From: Bin75 sp965223955
GTDB taxonomy: Bacteria > Nitrospirota > Nitrospiria > Nitrospirales > UBA8639
Assembly (NCBI GenBank): GCA_965223955.1
Contig: OZ245029.1
Coordinates: forward strand, 434,001-498,000
Direction: 5' to 3'
Length of the DNA stretch: 64,000 bases
Below are positions 8,996 through 18,727 of the stretch, in pieces. The position numbers and the translations under genes are program-made. The notes under the pieces were generated by a model that was not told the DNA's origin, searched no databases, and saw only the letters and a program-made list of their open reading frames with translations. Every line of letters starts with the position of its first letter. Position 1 is the first letter of the stretch.

Positions 8996-10150
8996 ATGAC
9001 GATGCGGATTCTCATGCTCCTGTTGGTGGTTCTGGTAACGCCGTTGGTGGCACGGGCGGAGTCCGATCAACAAACGATTGTGTTCGGCCAGTCCGCGGCC
9101 CTCACCGGCCCGGCCCGCGAACTGGGCATAGGCATGCGCCTTGGACTCCTCGCGGCATTTTCCGAGGTCAATCGCGAGGGCGGCGTACACGATTACCGGC
9201 TACGCCTCAAATCGCTGGACGACAGATACGAACCAGAAGCCGCGATTGCCAATACCCGGTCCCTGATTGAAAAGTACAAGGTCTTTGCCCTGATCGGCGC
9301 CGTTGGGACCCCAACGTCGAAATCGGCCGAACCCATCGCCACGGAGGCGGGAGTTCCTTATATTGCCCCCTTCACCGGCGCTGAATTTCTTCGGGACGCG
9401 AAGAAGCGTCCCAACGTGGTAAACGTACGGGCCTCCTACTACCAGGAAACCGAGGAAATGGTGGCCCGACTTCACGAAGATTTGGGCATAGACCGGATCG
9501 GCATTTTCTATCAGAACGACTCCTTCGGGCAGGCAGGGCTGAACGGGCTGCGCCGTGCGGTCAAGCGCCATGGCCTGAACCTGATTGCAGAGGTGTACTA
9601 TACCCGCAACACCGAGGCCGTCAAAATGGCCCTGCTGGATTTGCGCCGCGCCAATGCCGAAGCCGTCGTCATCGTGGGTGCCTATAAGCCTGCAGCGACC
9701 ATGATCCGATGGGCGAGACGACTCAACTTCAATCCCTATTTCATCAACATTTCATTCATTGGCAGCACCGCCTTGGCGAAAGCGTTGGGCCCTGACGGGA
9801 CCGGCGTGTACGTGACCCAGGTTGTGCCGTTTCCGCGGGATACCACCCTGCCGATCGTCGCGCAATACCAGAAGGCTCTGAAGGAAATTGACGGCAACAG
9901 CAAACCGAGTTTCGTCTCGCTGGAAGGCTACCTCGCAGGCCGCATCGCCATAGAAGGCCTGCGGCTGGCGGGGCCGTCGCCTACCAGGGAGAGCTTTCTC
10001 CAGGCTCTGATACAGGCGGGAGACATTGATCTGGGCGGGTTTCATCTACGCTACGGCATCAATGACAATCAGGGGTCGGATCGAGTGTACCTGACCCGCA
10101 TCGATAACAGGAAGCGCTTCCAGTCGGTAGACAAGATGTCGGCACCATGA
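8996..10150 (+). CDS. Periplasmic ligand-binding protein (LivJ-like, Peripla_BP_6)
   Basis: Type I periplasmic binding fold of 384 residues with a signal peptide (about residues 1-21, cut after ARA). The start of the mature protein, IVFGQSAALTGPARELG, matches branched-chain amino acid / amide binding proteins, and GVPYIAPFTGAEFLR is the typical lobe-linking segment. No transporter permeases or ATPases follow. Instead its stop overlaps the start of the histidine kinase gene (ATGA), so it most likely acts as the extracytoplasmic sensor that presents ligand to that kinase. Confidence 0.87.
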   Translation: MTMRILMLLLVVLVTPLVARAESDQQTIVFGQSAALTGPARELGIGMRLGLLAAFSEVNREGGVHDYRLRLKSLDDRYEPEAAIANTRSLIEKYKVFALIGAVGTPTSKSAEPIATEAGVPYIAPFTGAEFLRDAKKRPNVVNVRASYYQETEEMVARLHEDLGIDRIGIFYQNDSFGQAGLNGLRRAVKRHGLNLIAEVYYTRNTEAVKMALLDLRRANAEAVVIVGAYKPAATMIRWARRLNFNPYFINISFIGSTALAKALGPDGTGVYVTQVVPFPRDTTLPIVAQYQKALKEIDGNSKPSFVSLEGYLAGRIAIEGLRLAGPSPTRESFLQALIQAGDIDLGGFHLRYGINDNQGSDRVYLTRIDNRKRFQSVDKMSAP

Positions 10151-12441
10151 ACGAATCCCCTCCCACCGAGTCCCGGGACCCGACCGAATCCAGCGTATCT
10201 GCGAAGCAGGTGAAACCTGGCGCCATTGAAGAGCCGGATACCGAACGAACATTCCGGGTAGGAGTCGGTGCAAGGCTGTATTTCCTGCTCTTCGGTGCCG
10301 TGGTCCTTATGGGCATTGCCACTGTGCTGGCTTACTTTACCTTCAACGAAACGCTGCAGCACGAAATCCGGCTGGCAGAATACAGCATGCCCAACCTGAT
10401 CAACTCGGTAGACGTGGCCCGGAAAAGCGCCATCGTCGTCAACGGCGCCTTTCGTCTGGTGTCGGCATCCTCGAAAAAGGAACATACGGCCGTGGTGGAA
10501 TCCACGGATCGAGAAATTGCCTCCCTCGAAAACACCATCCTGGAACTGGAAGCCCGTTCCGCCTTTGGCGAACAAACACGGTTGATCAGGTCAAATCTGG
10601 TGGAACTTGGCAAGCATCTGGACGTGATCAAACAATCCTCCGCCCGGCGTCTGGACATTTACCAGGCACTCAACGTCTTCATTGACGAGCTTGGCGAAAC
10701 CACCAGGCGCGTGGAACGTTTGCTGGTCCAGGCCATTGATGATCAGGCCTTTTATCTGGCATCAGGATTGCGGCAGTTGGATGGGAAGATCCGCCCCATC
10801 AGGGAGCGGGCGTCGGAAGACGAATTGACCGCCTACCGCAATCTGATCACCGTGAACCAGTCCGCCAATCTGGCCGTGTTGCTGCTGGATGAGGTTCTGG
10901 TTCTGGCGGACCGCCGATTTCTCACCCCCCTGGAGGAACGATTCCAGAGTGCCGTTCGGAATTTCCTGCATGCCTATTCGAAGCTGCCTGCTTCCATGCA
11001 GGACGACCTGCTTGAAGAAAACCTGACCCGTCTGGATGAAATCGGAGAGGGCCCGGATGGGGTCATTGTGCTGCGTCAGGAAGCGCTGCTCAGGCTGGAA
11101 CAGGAGCAGGACACCTTGGCAAAGGCGCGAACCACCTCGGAATTGCTTGTGTCGGGGGTCAACAATCTGGTTGCGCAAATCAACGAGGAAGCCATTGATT
11201 CCAGCGCGGCGTCCCGCGCCGCCGCCCAGACGGGGATCCTGTTGCTGATTCTCCTCAACGTTTTCGGGACCGCAGGCGCTTTTGCGTTAGGCTCGCTGTT
11301 CGTAAGGCGCTATCTGGTCCGCCGTCTGGTGGGACTGTCCAGCGCGATGCGCGAGATGGCCAGTGGAGACCTGGAGGTTCCGGTACAGGTCGAGGGGACT
11401 GATATCGCCAAGCCGGTGAAGGGGTCTGCCAACTACGTGACACGGAACATACAGTACCTCATCTGGAATGATGAGGTCACGGACATGGCCAGGGCACTGG
11501 AGGTGTTCCGGCGTTACGCCCATGAGGTACAGCGGCTGAATCTTGTGGAAAAATTGGCGGAGCAACTGGATGCCAAGAATGAGAACCTGGAGCATGCACT
11601 GGAGAATCTGAAGGCCGCCCAGGAGCAGGTCATTGCCGAGCAGAAACTCGCGTCTTTGGGTCAACTCACCGCTGGGGTGGCACACGAAATCAAGAATCCG
11701 CTCAATTTCGTCAGCAACTTTGCCAACATCTCGATCGAACTCGCGGATGAGATCGAGGACCTGATGAAGCAGGAGGAAAACCTCGACCTTGAGGAGATCA
11801 AGTCGATTCTGGGGGAGATGCGGACGAGCCTCGGGAAAATCAAAGAGCATGGGAAGCGAGCCGACAACATCGTACACAGCATGCTGGAACATTCCCGCAG
11901 CAAAGAAGGGGAGTGGCGGAAGACGAACCTGAACGCCCTCTTGAAACAGTACGTAGACCTGTCCTATCACGCGCTGCGCGCCGAAGATAACTCCTTCAAC
12001 ACGCAACTGACGGTGAATCTGGACCCGAACATGGAAGAGATCATGGTCGTCCCACAGGATATCTGTCGAGTGTTCCTCAATCTCGCCACCAACGCCTTTC
12101 AGGCGCTGAACGAAAAGCAGAAAAAGGTGGATGGCGACTACCAACCGGAACTGTCTATCGCCAGCCGGCAGTTGGAGGACCACGTGGAGTTCTGCATCCG
12201 GGACAACGGCCCCGGCATCGCGGATGAAGTACGTGACAAAATTTTTGAGCCTTTTGTGACCACCAAGGAACCGGGGAAAGGCACCGGCTTGGGTCTATCC
12301 CTGACCACCGACATCCTGGTTCGGCACGGCGGCTCAATCCAAGTCGACACGGAGGTAGGGCACTACACTGAGATGCGTGTCTTGTTACCGCTGAAACCCC
12401 CTGCAGAAGCCCACAGCAGTCAGGAAAACAATACTGAATGA
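10147..12441 (+). CDS. Membrane-bound sensor histidine kinase
   Basis: A 764-residue kinase with transmembrane helices at about 39-62 and 358-382 bounding a roughly 300-residue helical periplasmic domain, then a HAMP-like region (about 385-455), a coiled coil (about 460-500), the phospho-acceptor box AGVAHEIKNPLNF (His513) and a HATPase domain with NLATNAFQAL, DNGPGI, FVTTKEPGKGTGLGLSL. No receiver domain is attached, so it should phosphorylate a separate regulator, probably the receiver-PP2C protein two genes upstream. Gene overlap with the binding protein supports a sensor complex. Confidence 0.92.
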   Translation: MNESPPTESRDPTESSVSAKQVKPGAIEEPDTERTFRVGVGARLYFLLFGAVVLMGIATVLAYFTFNETLQHEIRLAEYSMPNLINSVDVARKSAIVVNGAFRLVSASSKKEHTAVVESTDREIASLENTILELEARSAFGEQTRLIRSNLVELGKHLDVIKQSSARRLDIYQALNVFIDELGETTRRVERLLVQAIDDQAFYLASGLRQLDGKIRPIRERASEDELTAYRNLITVNQSANLAVLLLDEVLVLADRRFLTPLEERFQSAVRNFLHAYSKLPASMQDDLLEENLTRLDEIGEGPDGVIVLRQEALLRLEQEQDTLAKARTTSELLVSGVNNLVAQINEEAIDSSAASRAAAQTGILLLILLNVFGTAGAFALGSLFVRRYLVRRLVGLSSAMREMASGDLEVPVQVEGTDIAKPVKGSANYVTRNIQYLIWNDEVTDMARALEVFRRYAHEVQRLNLVEKLAEQLDAKNENLEHALENLKAAQEQVIAEQKLASLGQLTAGVAHEIKNPLNFVSNFANISIELADEIEDLMKQEENLDLEEIKSILGEMRTSLGKIKEHGKRADNIVHSMLEHSRSKEGEWRKTNLNALLKQYVDLSYHALRAEDNSFNTQLTVNLDPNMEEIMVVPQDICRVFLNLATNAFQALNEKQKKVDGDYQPELSIASRQLEDHVEFCIRDNGPGIADEVRDKIFEPFVTTKEPGKGTGLGLSLTTDILVRHGGSIQVDTEVGHYTEMRVLLPLKPPAEAHSSQENNTE

Positions 12442-12497
12442 GATAGGCTGTGGACATGATTGTCCTGCCTGCTGAAGGCGGGAATTGTCAATGCTCA

Positions 12498-12623
12498 TTC
12501 ATTCGCTGACAGAATCAGGGGATGACCACACTAGAATGGTCATTCTGAGCCGGAGGCGAAGAATCTCTCGCTCAACAGCCGAACGCCTGTAAAAGCAGAT
12601 CCTTCGCTTCGCGCAGGATGATG
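12498..12623. repeat. Dispersed intergenic palindromic repeat, copy A
   Basis: Between two convergent genes. A TTCATTCGCTGACAGAAT motif (12498-12515) is followed by an inverted pair: TCATTCTGAGCCGGAGGCGA from 12540, and its partner ending CGCAGGATGA at about 12623. The same composite order recurs at 30988 onward, so this is one member of a repeat family. It could act as a transcript-end hairpin; no long T-tract is present. Confidence 0.7.
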
Positions 12624-12667
12624 GCTTCTCCCTAATGCCAGGTGGAAATGGTCAAGGATCGGACCGG

Positions 12668-14041
12668 CTAGAAATTGTACTCCATGTGGAACTCGAAGAA
12701 GCTGTCGCGTCGCCCCACATATTGAAGATCCGCTCGGTCCATGCTGAGAATCGTGCTCGACTCCACGTGCAGCGACCACTGGTCGAAGAGCCGCCGGTCG
12801 AATTCGGCCCCCAGGGTACGGGTCTCACGGCTCGCGTCCGTCAGCATCGCGACTTTGATTTCGGTGCTCTCGACGTCGTTGAACGCCAGACGCGCGCCAA
12901 AGAAAAAATCGTTGTCGAGGGTCAGGGGTGAGCGTCTGGGGAGCGCTTGCCGGCCCCGCTCGTCATAATTCCATTCGGCCAGCACGCCGATGTCGGCCGT
13001 AGAACCCAAGACGGAATAGAACGTGTATTCGCCCCCCACCACGGCAGCCACGTACTCTTCTTCCCGAAGGGTGCCGACAAGATCTTCGAACCCGCCTACC
13101 CCAAACACGGCATCCACGTACGCCTCTTCGTACTCCTTTTCCCTCCCGAGCGCGTTGCGTTCGCCTGAGCGATGCATCGCCTCAAACTTGAACAGCCAGG
13201 CGTCGAGCGTCAGTTGCGCGTCCAGCCCAAACTGGCGGATCTGCGCGTAGTACGGAATCCAGACATTGGAGACATCACTGGCCCCCGTCGGCTTACAAGC
13301 AGGCGGCATACAAATCAGGCTCGCTTCCCGGCTGGTGCCATCGAACACACTCACGCCGATATCCAGGGGTCCGAAGCTATGACTGTAGCGGGCCGCGAAA
13401 TCCGGATGCCACTCTTCGGCCCCGCTCTCATACTCTACCCGCTCGTTGTCCAAGAGTCCTGCGAAGCGCAGGCGACCGCCTCGGCCCGGGTAGATACGCG
13501 GGCGGTGATACGGCAGCCCGAAGAACTCCAACATGCCCCAATCGCTGGACCACGTGACGTGGACCATGGGTTGCCCCAACTTCACCTCGCCGTTGGGATG
13601 TTCGAGGAAGTCGATCTGATTGATGATATCGACCAGGTGTTGCGATTCGGCCACGCCCCAGAACACCCGGTCCACGCCCACACGGAACTCCAATTCGCCC
13701 TCGCCGAGTTCGCCGAACAGCAGAGCATACGCTTCCCGCAGGTCCCAGTGGGTGCGGACTGAGTCCGCGCTGTCGTAGCGAAAGAACGGCAACAGGGTCA
13801 CGCTTCTTCCCTCGACGTCTTCAAGGTAGAGTTTGGGCTCCACCACAAAGCCGCTCGTATACGAGCGCTGACTGGAGTCAATGCCGGTTTTCGGAAACAC
13901 GCGGGTTTCGAGGCTCACGCGCCCGGACAACTCCCAGGCCGCGATCTCCATTCCCGCATGGGCTTCGACGGCAACAACCGACGCCACCAGCCAGATCGCC
14001 GTGAAGGCCAGGGGATAACGAGCGGCACAGCCTCGCATCAC
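12668..14041 (-). CDS. Outer-membrane beta-barrel protein of an RND/LolA-linked operon
   Basis: A 457-residue secreted protein with a signal peptide (about 1-29, ending VEAHA) and alternating beta-strand pattern, closing with the aromatic C-terminus FEFHMEYNF expected for barrel insertion. It resembles DUF1302/alginate-export-style barrels in layout, but I cannot name a family with certainty. Its start overlaps the stop of the LolA-like gene by 4 nt, so the two are translationally coupled. Probable role: outer-membrane receiver or pore for material passed on by the RND exporter and LolA-like carrier. Confidence 0.75.
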   Translation of the reverse strand: MMRGCAARYPLAFTAIWLVASVVAVEAHAGMEIAAWELSGRVSLETRVFPKTGIDSSQRSYTSGFVVEPKLYLEDVEGRSVTLLPFFRYDSADSVRTHWDLREAYALLFGELGEGELEFRVGVDRVFWGVAESQHLVDIINQIDFLEHPNGEVKLGQPMVHVTWSSDWGMLEFFGLPYHRPRIYPGRGGRLRFAGLLDNERVEYESGAEEWHPDFAARYSHSFGPLDIGVSVFDGTSREASLICMPPACKPTGASDVSNVWIPYYAQIRQFGLDAQLTLDAWLFKFEAMHRSGERNALGREKEYEEAYVDAVFGVGGFEDLVGTLREEEYVAAVVGGEYTFYSVLGSTADIGVLAEWNYDERGRQALPRRSPLTLDNDFFFGARLAFNDVESTEIKVAMLTDASRETRTLGAEFDRRLFDQWSLHVESSTILSMDRADLQYVGRRDSFFEFHMEYNF

Positions 14042-14865
14042 CGCGCCCGTTTTAATCCGGTTTTGCTGAAGTCACGTTTTTTGAGTTTGGTACGGAACTG
14101 ATAATCCGCCCAGGTCAACACGGTACTCTTGCCCGTCAGATGATTGACCATGGTCATCTCTCCGGCGCGCCAGTACTTGTCCAGGTGTTGCGTGTAGTTC
14201 CCGATGGTGAGCGTCTTCAGGTGCGCGTCCTTGCGGTCGTAGTACTCTACCTTCCAGGTGCGCAGCTCGTCCTTGTCGTGCCAGACCACTTGGCGGCTGT
14301 AGCCGGAGGCTTTCTTGTCCACCGGAACCCGCTCGGAGACCGTGCACGTCAAGTCCCCGCACGGCTCGTCCCGCAGGTACCGATAGGTGAATTTTTCCAC
14401 CTCCGGGGTACTCAGGTCCTCATAGGAGAATTCGCTACCCATGAAGGAGCCTGACCGGTTCGACGAGCTGATCCGCTTGACTCGTTTCAGCGCCGGGAGA
14501 TAGAGCCATTGGTCGTCCGCCTCCTGCTTATGGGCGTGGGTGAGCAGCGCGGTTCCCTTGACGTCGCGCGGCTCGTCGAACACCATCAGGCTCTTGTCGC
14601 CGTCGTCGGCAACCTCCAGCACCTTGACACGGATTTGGCGCCGGCTCTCCTGCCCCTGCTTGTTGCGCAGCACCATGGCTTGGGAGGCCGTGAAATTGCC
14701 AAAGCTCTCATCCTTGGCGCTGGCGTCAGTGGCGATCTTGAGCCCGATTTCCTCTGGGGTGGCCGAGTGCACGAGGGGCGGCACACCCAACCAAGACAAC
14801 AAGACCAGACACGGCACCAGAAACAACAGCGCCGATCTGGGCGGATAAACGTGGCTCATTCTCAT
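14038..14865 (-). CDS. LolA-like outer membrane lipoprotein-sorting family protein
   Basis: A 275-residue periplasmic protein with a signal peptide (about 1-35) and the LolA/LolB-type sheet: QESRRQIRVKVLEVADDGDK, SLMVFDEPRDVKGTALLTH, DDQWLYLPALKRVKRISSS, SFMGSEFSYEDL. This subgroup commonly sits next to RND/MMPL permeases and carries hydrophobic cargo rather than lipoproteins only. Start chosen at 14865 because GGAG lies 7 nt upstream. Overlaps the barrel gene downstream. Confidence 0.85.
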   Translation of the reverse strand: MRMSHVYPPRSALLFLVPCLVLLSWLGVPPLVHSATPEEIGLKIATDASAKDESFGNFTASQAMVLRNKQGQESRRQIRVKVLEVADDGDKSLMVFDEPRDVKGTALLTHAHKQEADDQWLYLPALKRVKRISSSNRSGSFMGSEFSYEDLSTPEVEKFTYRYLRDEPCGDLTCTVSERVPVDKKASGYSRQVVWHDKDELRTWKVEYYDRKDAHLKTLTIGNYTQHLDKYWRAGEMTMVNHLTGKSTVLTWADYQFRTKLKKRDFSKTGLKRAR

Positions 14866-14918
14866 ACTTTTCTCCTATCGATAGAAGAACCGAAAAAAAC
14901 ATTGAACGCCCGCTCTTA

Positions 14919-16280
14919 TCATGGACGAGACCCCAGCAGTTCCGTAACCTCCTTGGCCGCATCGACGCCGCTGGCCAAGGCGCCGTTCACAATAGGCGAC
15001 CGCATGTAGTCGCCCGCCAGAAAAAGGTTCTTCACATCCCTGTCGAGTTGACCGCGCATATCCACTATCGCCTTGAACATGCCGGGCTGGCACATGCACA
15101 CTGCCTCCTTCCAGCGATACACTCGCGTGAACAGCACCTCATCGTCAGCGGGCAGGGAGGAACCAGGAGGAGGATTTCGACGCGCATCGGCAAGAAGCCG
15201 GCGCTTGATCTCCTCGTCGTCCAATGGAAACAATTCCTCCACGCGGTCCCTGCCCACCCAAAGGTCCAATGCGCTCTTGCCGGGCGGCGCGCAGGCGGGC
15301 AGGTTGATGGTCCGGTCCAACAGTGCTGGAGTGTCGTCCTCGGGGTACAACGCGACATGCCAGCCGGGGGGAAGCGGTCGGTGGTTGATCCCGACTACTA
15401 CTCGAATCCCGCGCGAGTAGGTCACTTTACCGAGTGCTCGGCGAATCCCAGGCGGCAGGTCGGGAATAAGTTCCAGCGCCTTCGTGGCCGGCGCGGCGCA
15501 GATGACGGCGTCCGCTTCGATGAGTCCGTCGTCGACTATCACGCCGGTCGCGACCCCGTCCCGGATGACCACCTGCCTGACGGGCGTCGAGACGCGAATG
15601 GCGTCTCCGCATTCAGCGGCAAGTGCGTAGGACAGAGCGCTGCAACCTTCCTCCGGCACGTAGAGCTGATCGGGCTTCAGCAGGACTTCCCCCAGAAATG
15701 TCCGAATCCACGTCGCGCCGAAGTATTCGACGTGGCCCATCGTCAATTCCAGGAATCCCTCCAACGTCACCCTTAGAGACTCGGGAATGCCGAGTCTGTC
15801 GAGGTAGGCACCATAGGTCTCTTCCCCGTCGAGCTCGGCGATTCTATGGTCGCTAGAGTAATTCAGGTACTCCGAATCGTCCTTGATGCCTTTGACTAAC
15901 TTCAGGGTCGGCCACAACCCCCGGGGCGATAGGAACTCTAACGTCCAGAACGGCGACAGGTTCTTGATGAAGGTGCCAACGGATTGGATCGGCCTCGTCA
16001 CAACCCAGCGGCCCTTTCTGTACCAGCCGATGTTCATCATCGTGCGAATCAAGGGCAACCCCAACTCCTCACATATACGAAAAGCGACATCGTAAGAGGC
16101 CGGGAAGAAATCCGCTCCCTTATCCACCGAAAAACCATCCACCTTGTCGCCGCCCATGCGTCCGCCCACCCAGTCGTTGGCCTCGAGCAAGATGGGGTCG
16201 ATACCGTGCTTCTTGAGGGTCCAAGCGGCGCTCAGGCCGGCCGCCGCCCCTCCGATTATGACAACTCTTTTTGTGTTCAT
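14919..16280 (-). CDS. FAD-dependent amine oxidase / protoporphyrinogen-oxidase-like oxidoreductase
   Basis: A 453-residue flavoprotein. The N-terminal dinucleotide fold is RVVIIGGAAAGLSAAWTLKK, with Ala in place of the second Gly of GxGxxG, followed by LLEANDWVGGRMGG. The C-terminal FAD motif NLFLAGDYMRSPIVNGALAS, here FLAGDY...GALASG, is intact. The family includes desaturases and protoporphyrinogen and amine oxidases; the substrate is not evident. The start at 16280 (MNTKRV) has an AGAGGA site; a longer frame to 16316 is less likely. It lies inside the RND/LolA operon, which suggests a lipid or isoprenoid substrate. Confidence 0.82.
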   Translation of the reverse strand: MNTKRVVIIGGAAAGLSAAWTLKKHGIDPILLEANDWVGGRMGGDKVDGFSVDKGADFFPASYDVAFRICEELGLPLIRTMMNIGWYRKGRWVVTRPIQSVGTFIKNLSPFWTLEFLSPRGLWPTLKLVKGIKDDSEYLNYSSDHRIAELDGEETYGAYLDRLGIPESLRVTLEGFLELTMGHVEYFGATWIRTFLGEVLLKPDQLYVPEEGCSALSYALAAECGDAIRVSTPVRQVVIRDGVATGVIVDDGLIEADAVICAAPATKALELIPDLPPGIRRALGKVTYSRGIRVVVGINHRPLPPGWHVALYPEDDTPALLDRTINLPACAPPGKSALDLWVGRDRVEELFPLDDEEIKRRLLADARRNPPPGSSLPADDEVLFTRVYRWKEAVCMCQPGMFKAIVDMRGQLDRDVKNLFLAGDYMRSPIVNGALASGVDAAKEVTELLGSRP

Positions 16281-16364
16281 GATATTCGCATCCTCTAGGT
16301 CAAGCCGGTTCCGCATGGTGCGCCGGGCCGTGAAATCGCCGTAATCTTTCTTGCGAATGAGGCA

Positions 16365-18653
16365 TCAAGAATTTCTCCGGTCAAGGGCGATCAGCAGAAT
16401 CGGCAGAAGCAGGAAATCGGCCGAAAGCGCGAAGATGATCGTGATCGTGACCAAAAGCCCGAGAACCCAACTGAGCTCGAATCCCGATGCGGTGAAAACC
16501 AGAAAGCCCGCCGACAGGACCGCTGTCGTCGTCCATAACGCATGACCAACAGTGTGAAAGGTGGAACGCACGGCCTCAGGCGCGGAGAGACCTTCCTCGC
16601 GCCGGGCCTTTAGATATTTGCTCAGAAAGTGAATCGTATCGTCCACGATAATTCCGAAGGTCACGGCGAAAACTACTGAGGAGACGACGCCGATCTGGCC
16701 AACCAGATGACCCCACAGACCGAAGGTCATGAGCGCGGGAATGAAGTTGGGCGCGAGACTGATGAGGCCCAAGCGCAGGCTTTTGAAAACCCAGATCAGA
16801 AGGAAAGAGATAAACAGCATGACGATGATCGTGCCGCTCAGCATACTCTCAAGATTTCGATGCGTCATATGAGCTGCCATGATGCTCTGCCCGGATGCCT
16901 CCTGCGCGAGATCGGACGCATTGGCTCGGAGCCAGGCCTGTGCGCGCTTGTTGAGTTCACGCAGTTCATGGGATGTCGCATCCTTGACCGTGACGGTCAT
17001 GCGCGTAGCGGATTTGGAGATGTCGATGCGGTTGTTGAGGTCTCTGCCGAACGGGAGGGAAAACTCATAGAGCAGCAGATATTGCGCGGCGAGCTTGGGA
17101 TCCTCAGGCACTTTGTAGAAGGTCGGATCGTCGCCGTGCATGTTTGTGTTGAGACGCTTCAAAATGTTCGAGAATGCCTGGACGTGAGTCACCCGGGGCT
17201 GCTTTCGGTACCACTCGGCGAAGGCCTCGACTTTTTTCAGGTATGCGGGGTCGGTGATGCCGCCTTCTCTCCCTGCTTTCAGGGAGTATTCCAGCTTGTC
17301 GAAGCCGGTCAGGTTCTTGGAGATGTAATCCGAATCGCGCCGAACCCGGTAGCGTTCGTCGAAAAACTTCGTCAGGTTATCGCCCAGCTCGATGCGGGGG
17401 ATGCCGGTGAGCAGAACGACTACCGCCAGAGAGAGGAACCAGAGCAAGGGTGTACGCCGGGCGATGACAAAGTCGGCAAAGCGGTCGAAGAAGGCGGTTC
17501 CCTCCGACCGGACACGGGGCGCACGCAACGGCAGAATCGAGAGCAAAGCCGGCAGCAGCGTCATGGTGTACACGAAGGCGCAGAATACGCCGAATGCCAC
17601 AAGATTACCCAGGACGTGAAAAGGCGGCGAATCCGAGGCGTTCAGGCTGAGGAATCCGATCGCGGTGGTGACCGAGGTGAGAAAGACCGGGTAGGCATTG
17701 ATGCGAATCGATTCGACAATCGCCGCGTTTCTGTCCAGACCACGCCTTATGCCCAGGAGAACACTCGTGACGACGTGGATTGAATCCGCAATAGCTATCA
17801 CCATGACGATGATCGGCACGCCGGAGTTGGTGGGGCTGAGCAACATACCGCTCCAGCCGGCGAACCCCATGGTGGTAGTGATGACGAACAGGAGAATGGC
17901 GACGATGGCTACCGTGCCGAGAACAGAGCGCAGGAGAATGACCGTCAAGCCTATAATGACGAGAAACACGATCGGCACCAGGGTTTCCATCTCCTCCTGT
18001 GTGACATCGGCGAAAGCCCGGTTGATGACGACGGTACCGGTTATGTAATAGTCGATGTCCGGATGGTTTGCGCGGGCCTGGTCCAGGAGTGAATTGAGAT
18101 AATCGGTAATTTCGAACACAGCCTGGTCCGGGTTTTCCGGCATGACAAAATTGATCGCCAGTCCGGCCACGCGCCCGTCATAGGCGACGAGCCGCCCGGC
18201 AATGTCGATGGCGCTAAGCGCGATCTTCTCGATTCGCGCCAGATCGGTATCGCTCAGCAACTGCGCGTCATCCACAAGCGGGGCGACGACCAGATCGTCG
18301 CCGAACGCCTCACTATGGGAATAGTTTGTGAGGGAATCGACCCGATTGGAATACGGCGTACGCCACGCGGCCTCGGTCAGTTCCTCAATAGCGCCGAGGG
18401 TCTCCCGGGTGAACACCGACCCCTCGTGGGGAGCGATGGCGATCAGTGCCGTATGGGATATTGAGTAGGTGTCTTCCAAGGCGTCCAACGCGACAAGTTG
18501 CGGATTGTCTTCGCTGAACAGAATGCGGTAATCCTGCGAAACGGTAATGAAGCGGGCACCCGCCGTCATGACCAGCATGACCAGCGTTGCGAGCGCAACG
18601 ACCAGCCACCGGCGGCGCAGAATGGCGGCGATATAGCGTTCCAAAAGAGTCAT
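16365..18653 (-). CDS. RND-superfamily exporter (MMPL/HAE3 type)
   Basis: A 762-residue inner-membrane transporter with two halves, each a large periplasmic loop and a cluster of helices. The first half includes NSGVPIIVMVIAIADSIHV and the second VFAVTFGIIVDDTIHFLSKY, both with the acidic relay residue in helix 4/10. At about 760 residues it belongs to the shorter lipid/hopanoid-type RND group (MMPL, HpnN-like) rather than to drug pumps of about 1040. Start MTLLERY at 18653 has GAGG just upstream. The neighbours encode a LolA-like carrier and a barrel, which would complete a trans-envelope route. Confidence 0.88.
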   Translation of the reverse strand: MTLLERYIAAILRRRWLVVALATLVMLVMTAGARFITVSQDYRILFSEDNPQLVALDALEDTYSISHTALIAIAPHEGSVFTRETLGAIEELTEAAWRTPYSNRVDSLTNYSHSEAFGDDLVVAPLVDDAQLLSDTDLARIEKIALSAIDIAGRLVAYDGRVAGLAINFVMPENPDQAVFEITDYLNSLLDQARANHPDIDYYITGTVVINRAFADVTQEEMETLVPIVFLVIIGLTVILLRSVLGTVAIVAILLFVITTTMGFAGWSGMLLSPTNSGVPIIVMVIAIADSIHVVTSVLLGIRRGLDRNAAIVESIRINAYPVFLTSVTTAIGFLSLNASDSPPFHVLGNLVAFGVFCAFVYTMTLLPALLSILPLRAPRVRSEGTAFFDRFADFVIARRTPLLWFLSLAVVVLLTGIPRIELGDNLTKFFDERYRVRRDSDYISKNLTGFDKLEYSLKAGREGGITDPAYLKKVEAFAEWYRKQPRVTHVQAFSNILKRLNTNMHGDDPTFYKVPEDPKLAAQYLLLYEFSLPFGRDLNNRIDISKSATRMTVTVKDATSHELRELNKRAQAWLRANASDLAQEASGQSIMAAHMTHRNLESMLSGTIIVMLFISFLLIWVFKSLRLGLISLAPNFIPALMTFGLWGHLVGQIGVVSSVVFAVTFGIIVDDTIHFLSKYLKARREEGLSAPEAVRSTFHTVGHALWTTTAVLSAGFLVFTASGFELSWVLGLLVTITIIFALSADFLLLPILLIALDRRNS

Positions 18654-18727
18654 CGCCTCGGCCAGCACCGGCTAGGAGCGACGGCGAGTTCACCACGGCC
18701 AAGCTTTCGTTTGACCACGAACATCGC

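Noticed and set aside
11287..12183. 298-codon minus-strand frame inside the histidine kinase gene
   Set aside because: Antisense shadow; the kinase motifs on the plus strand are unambiguous.
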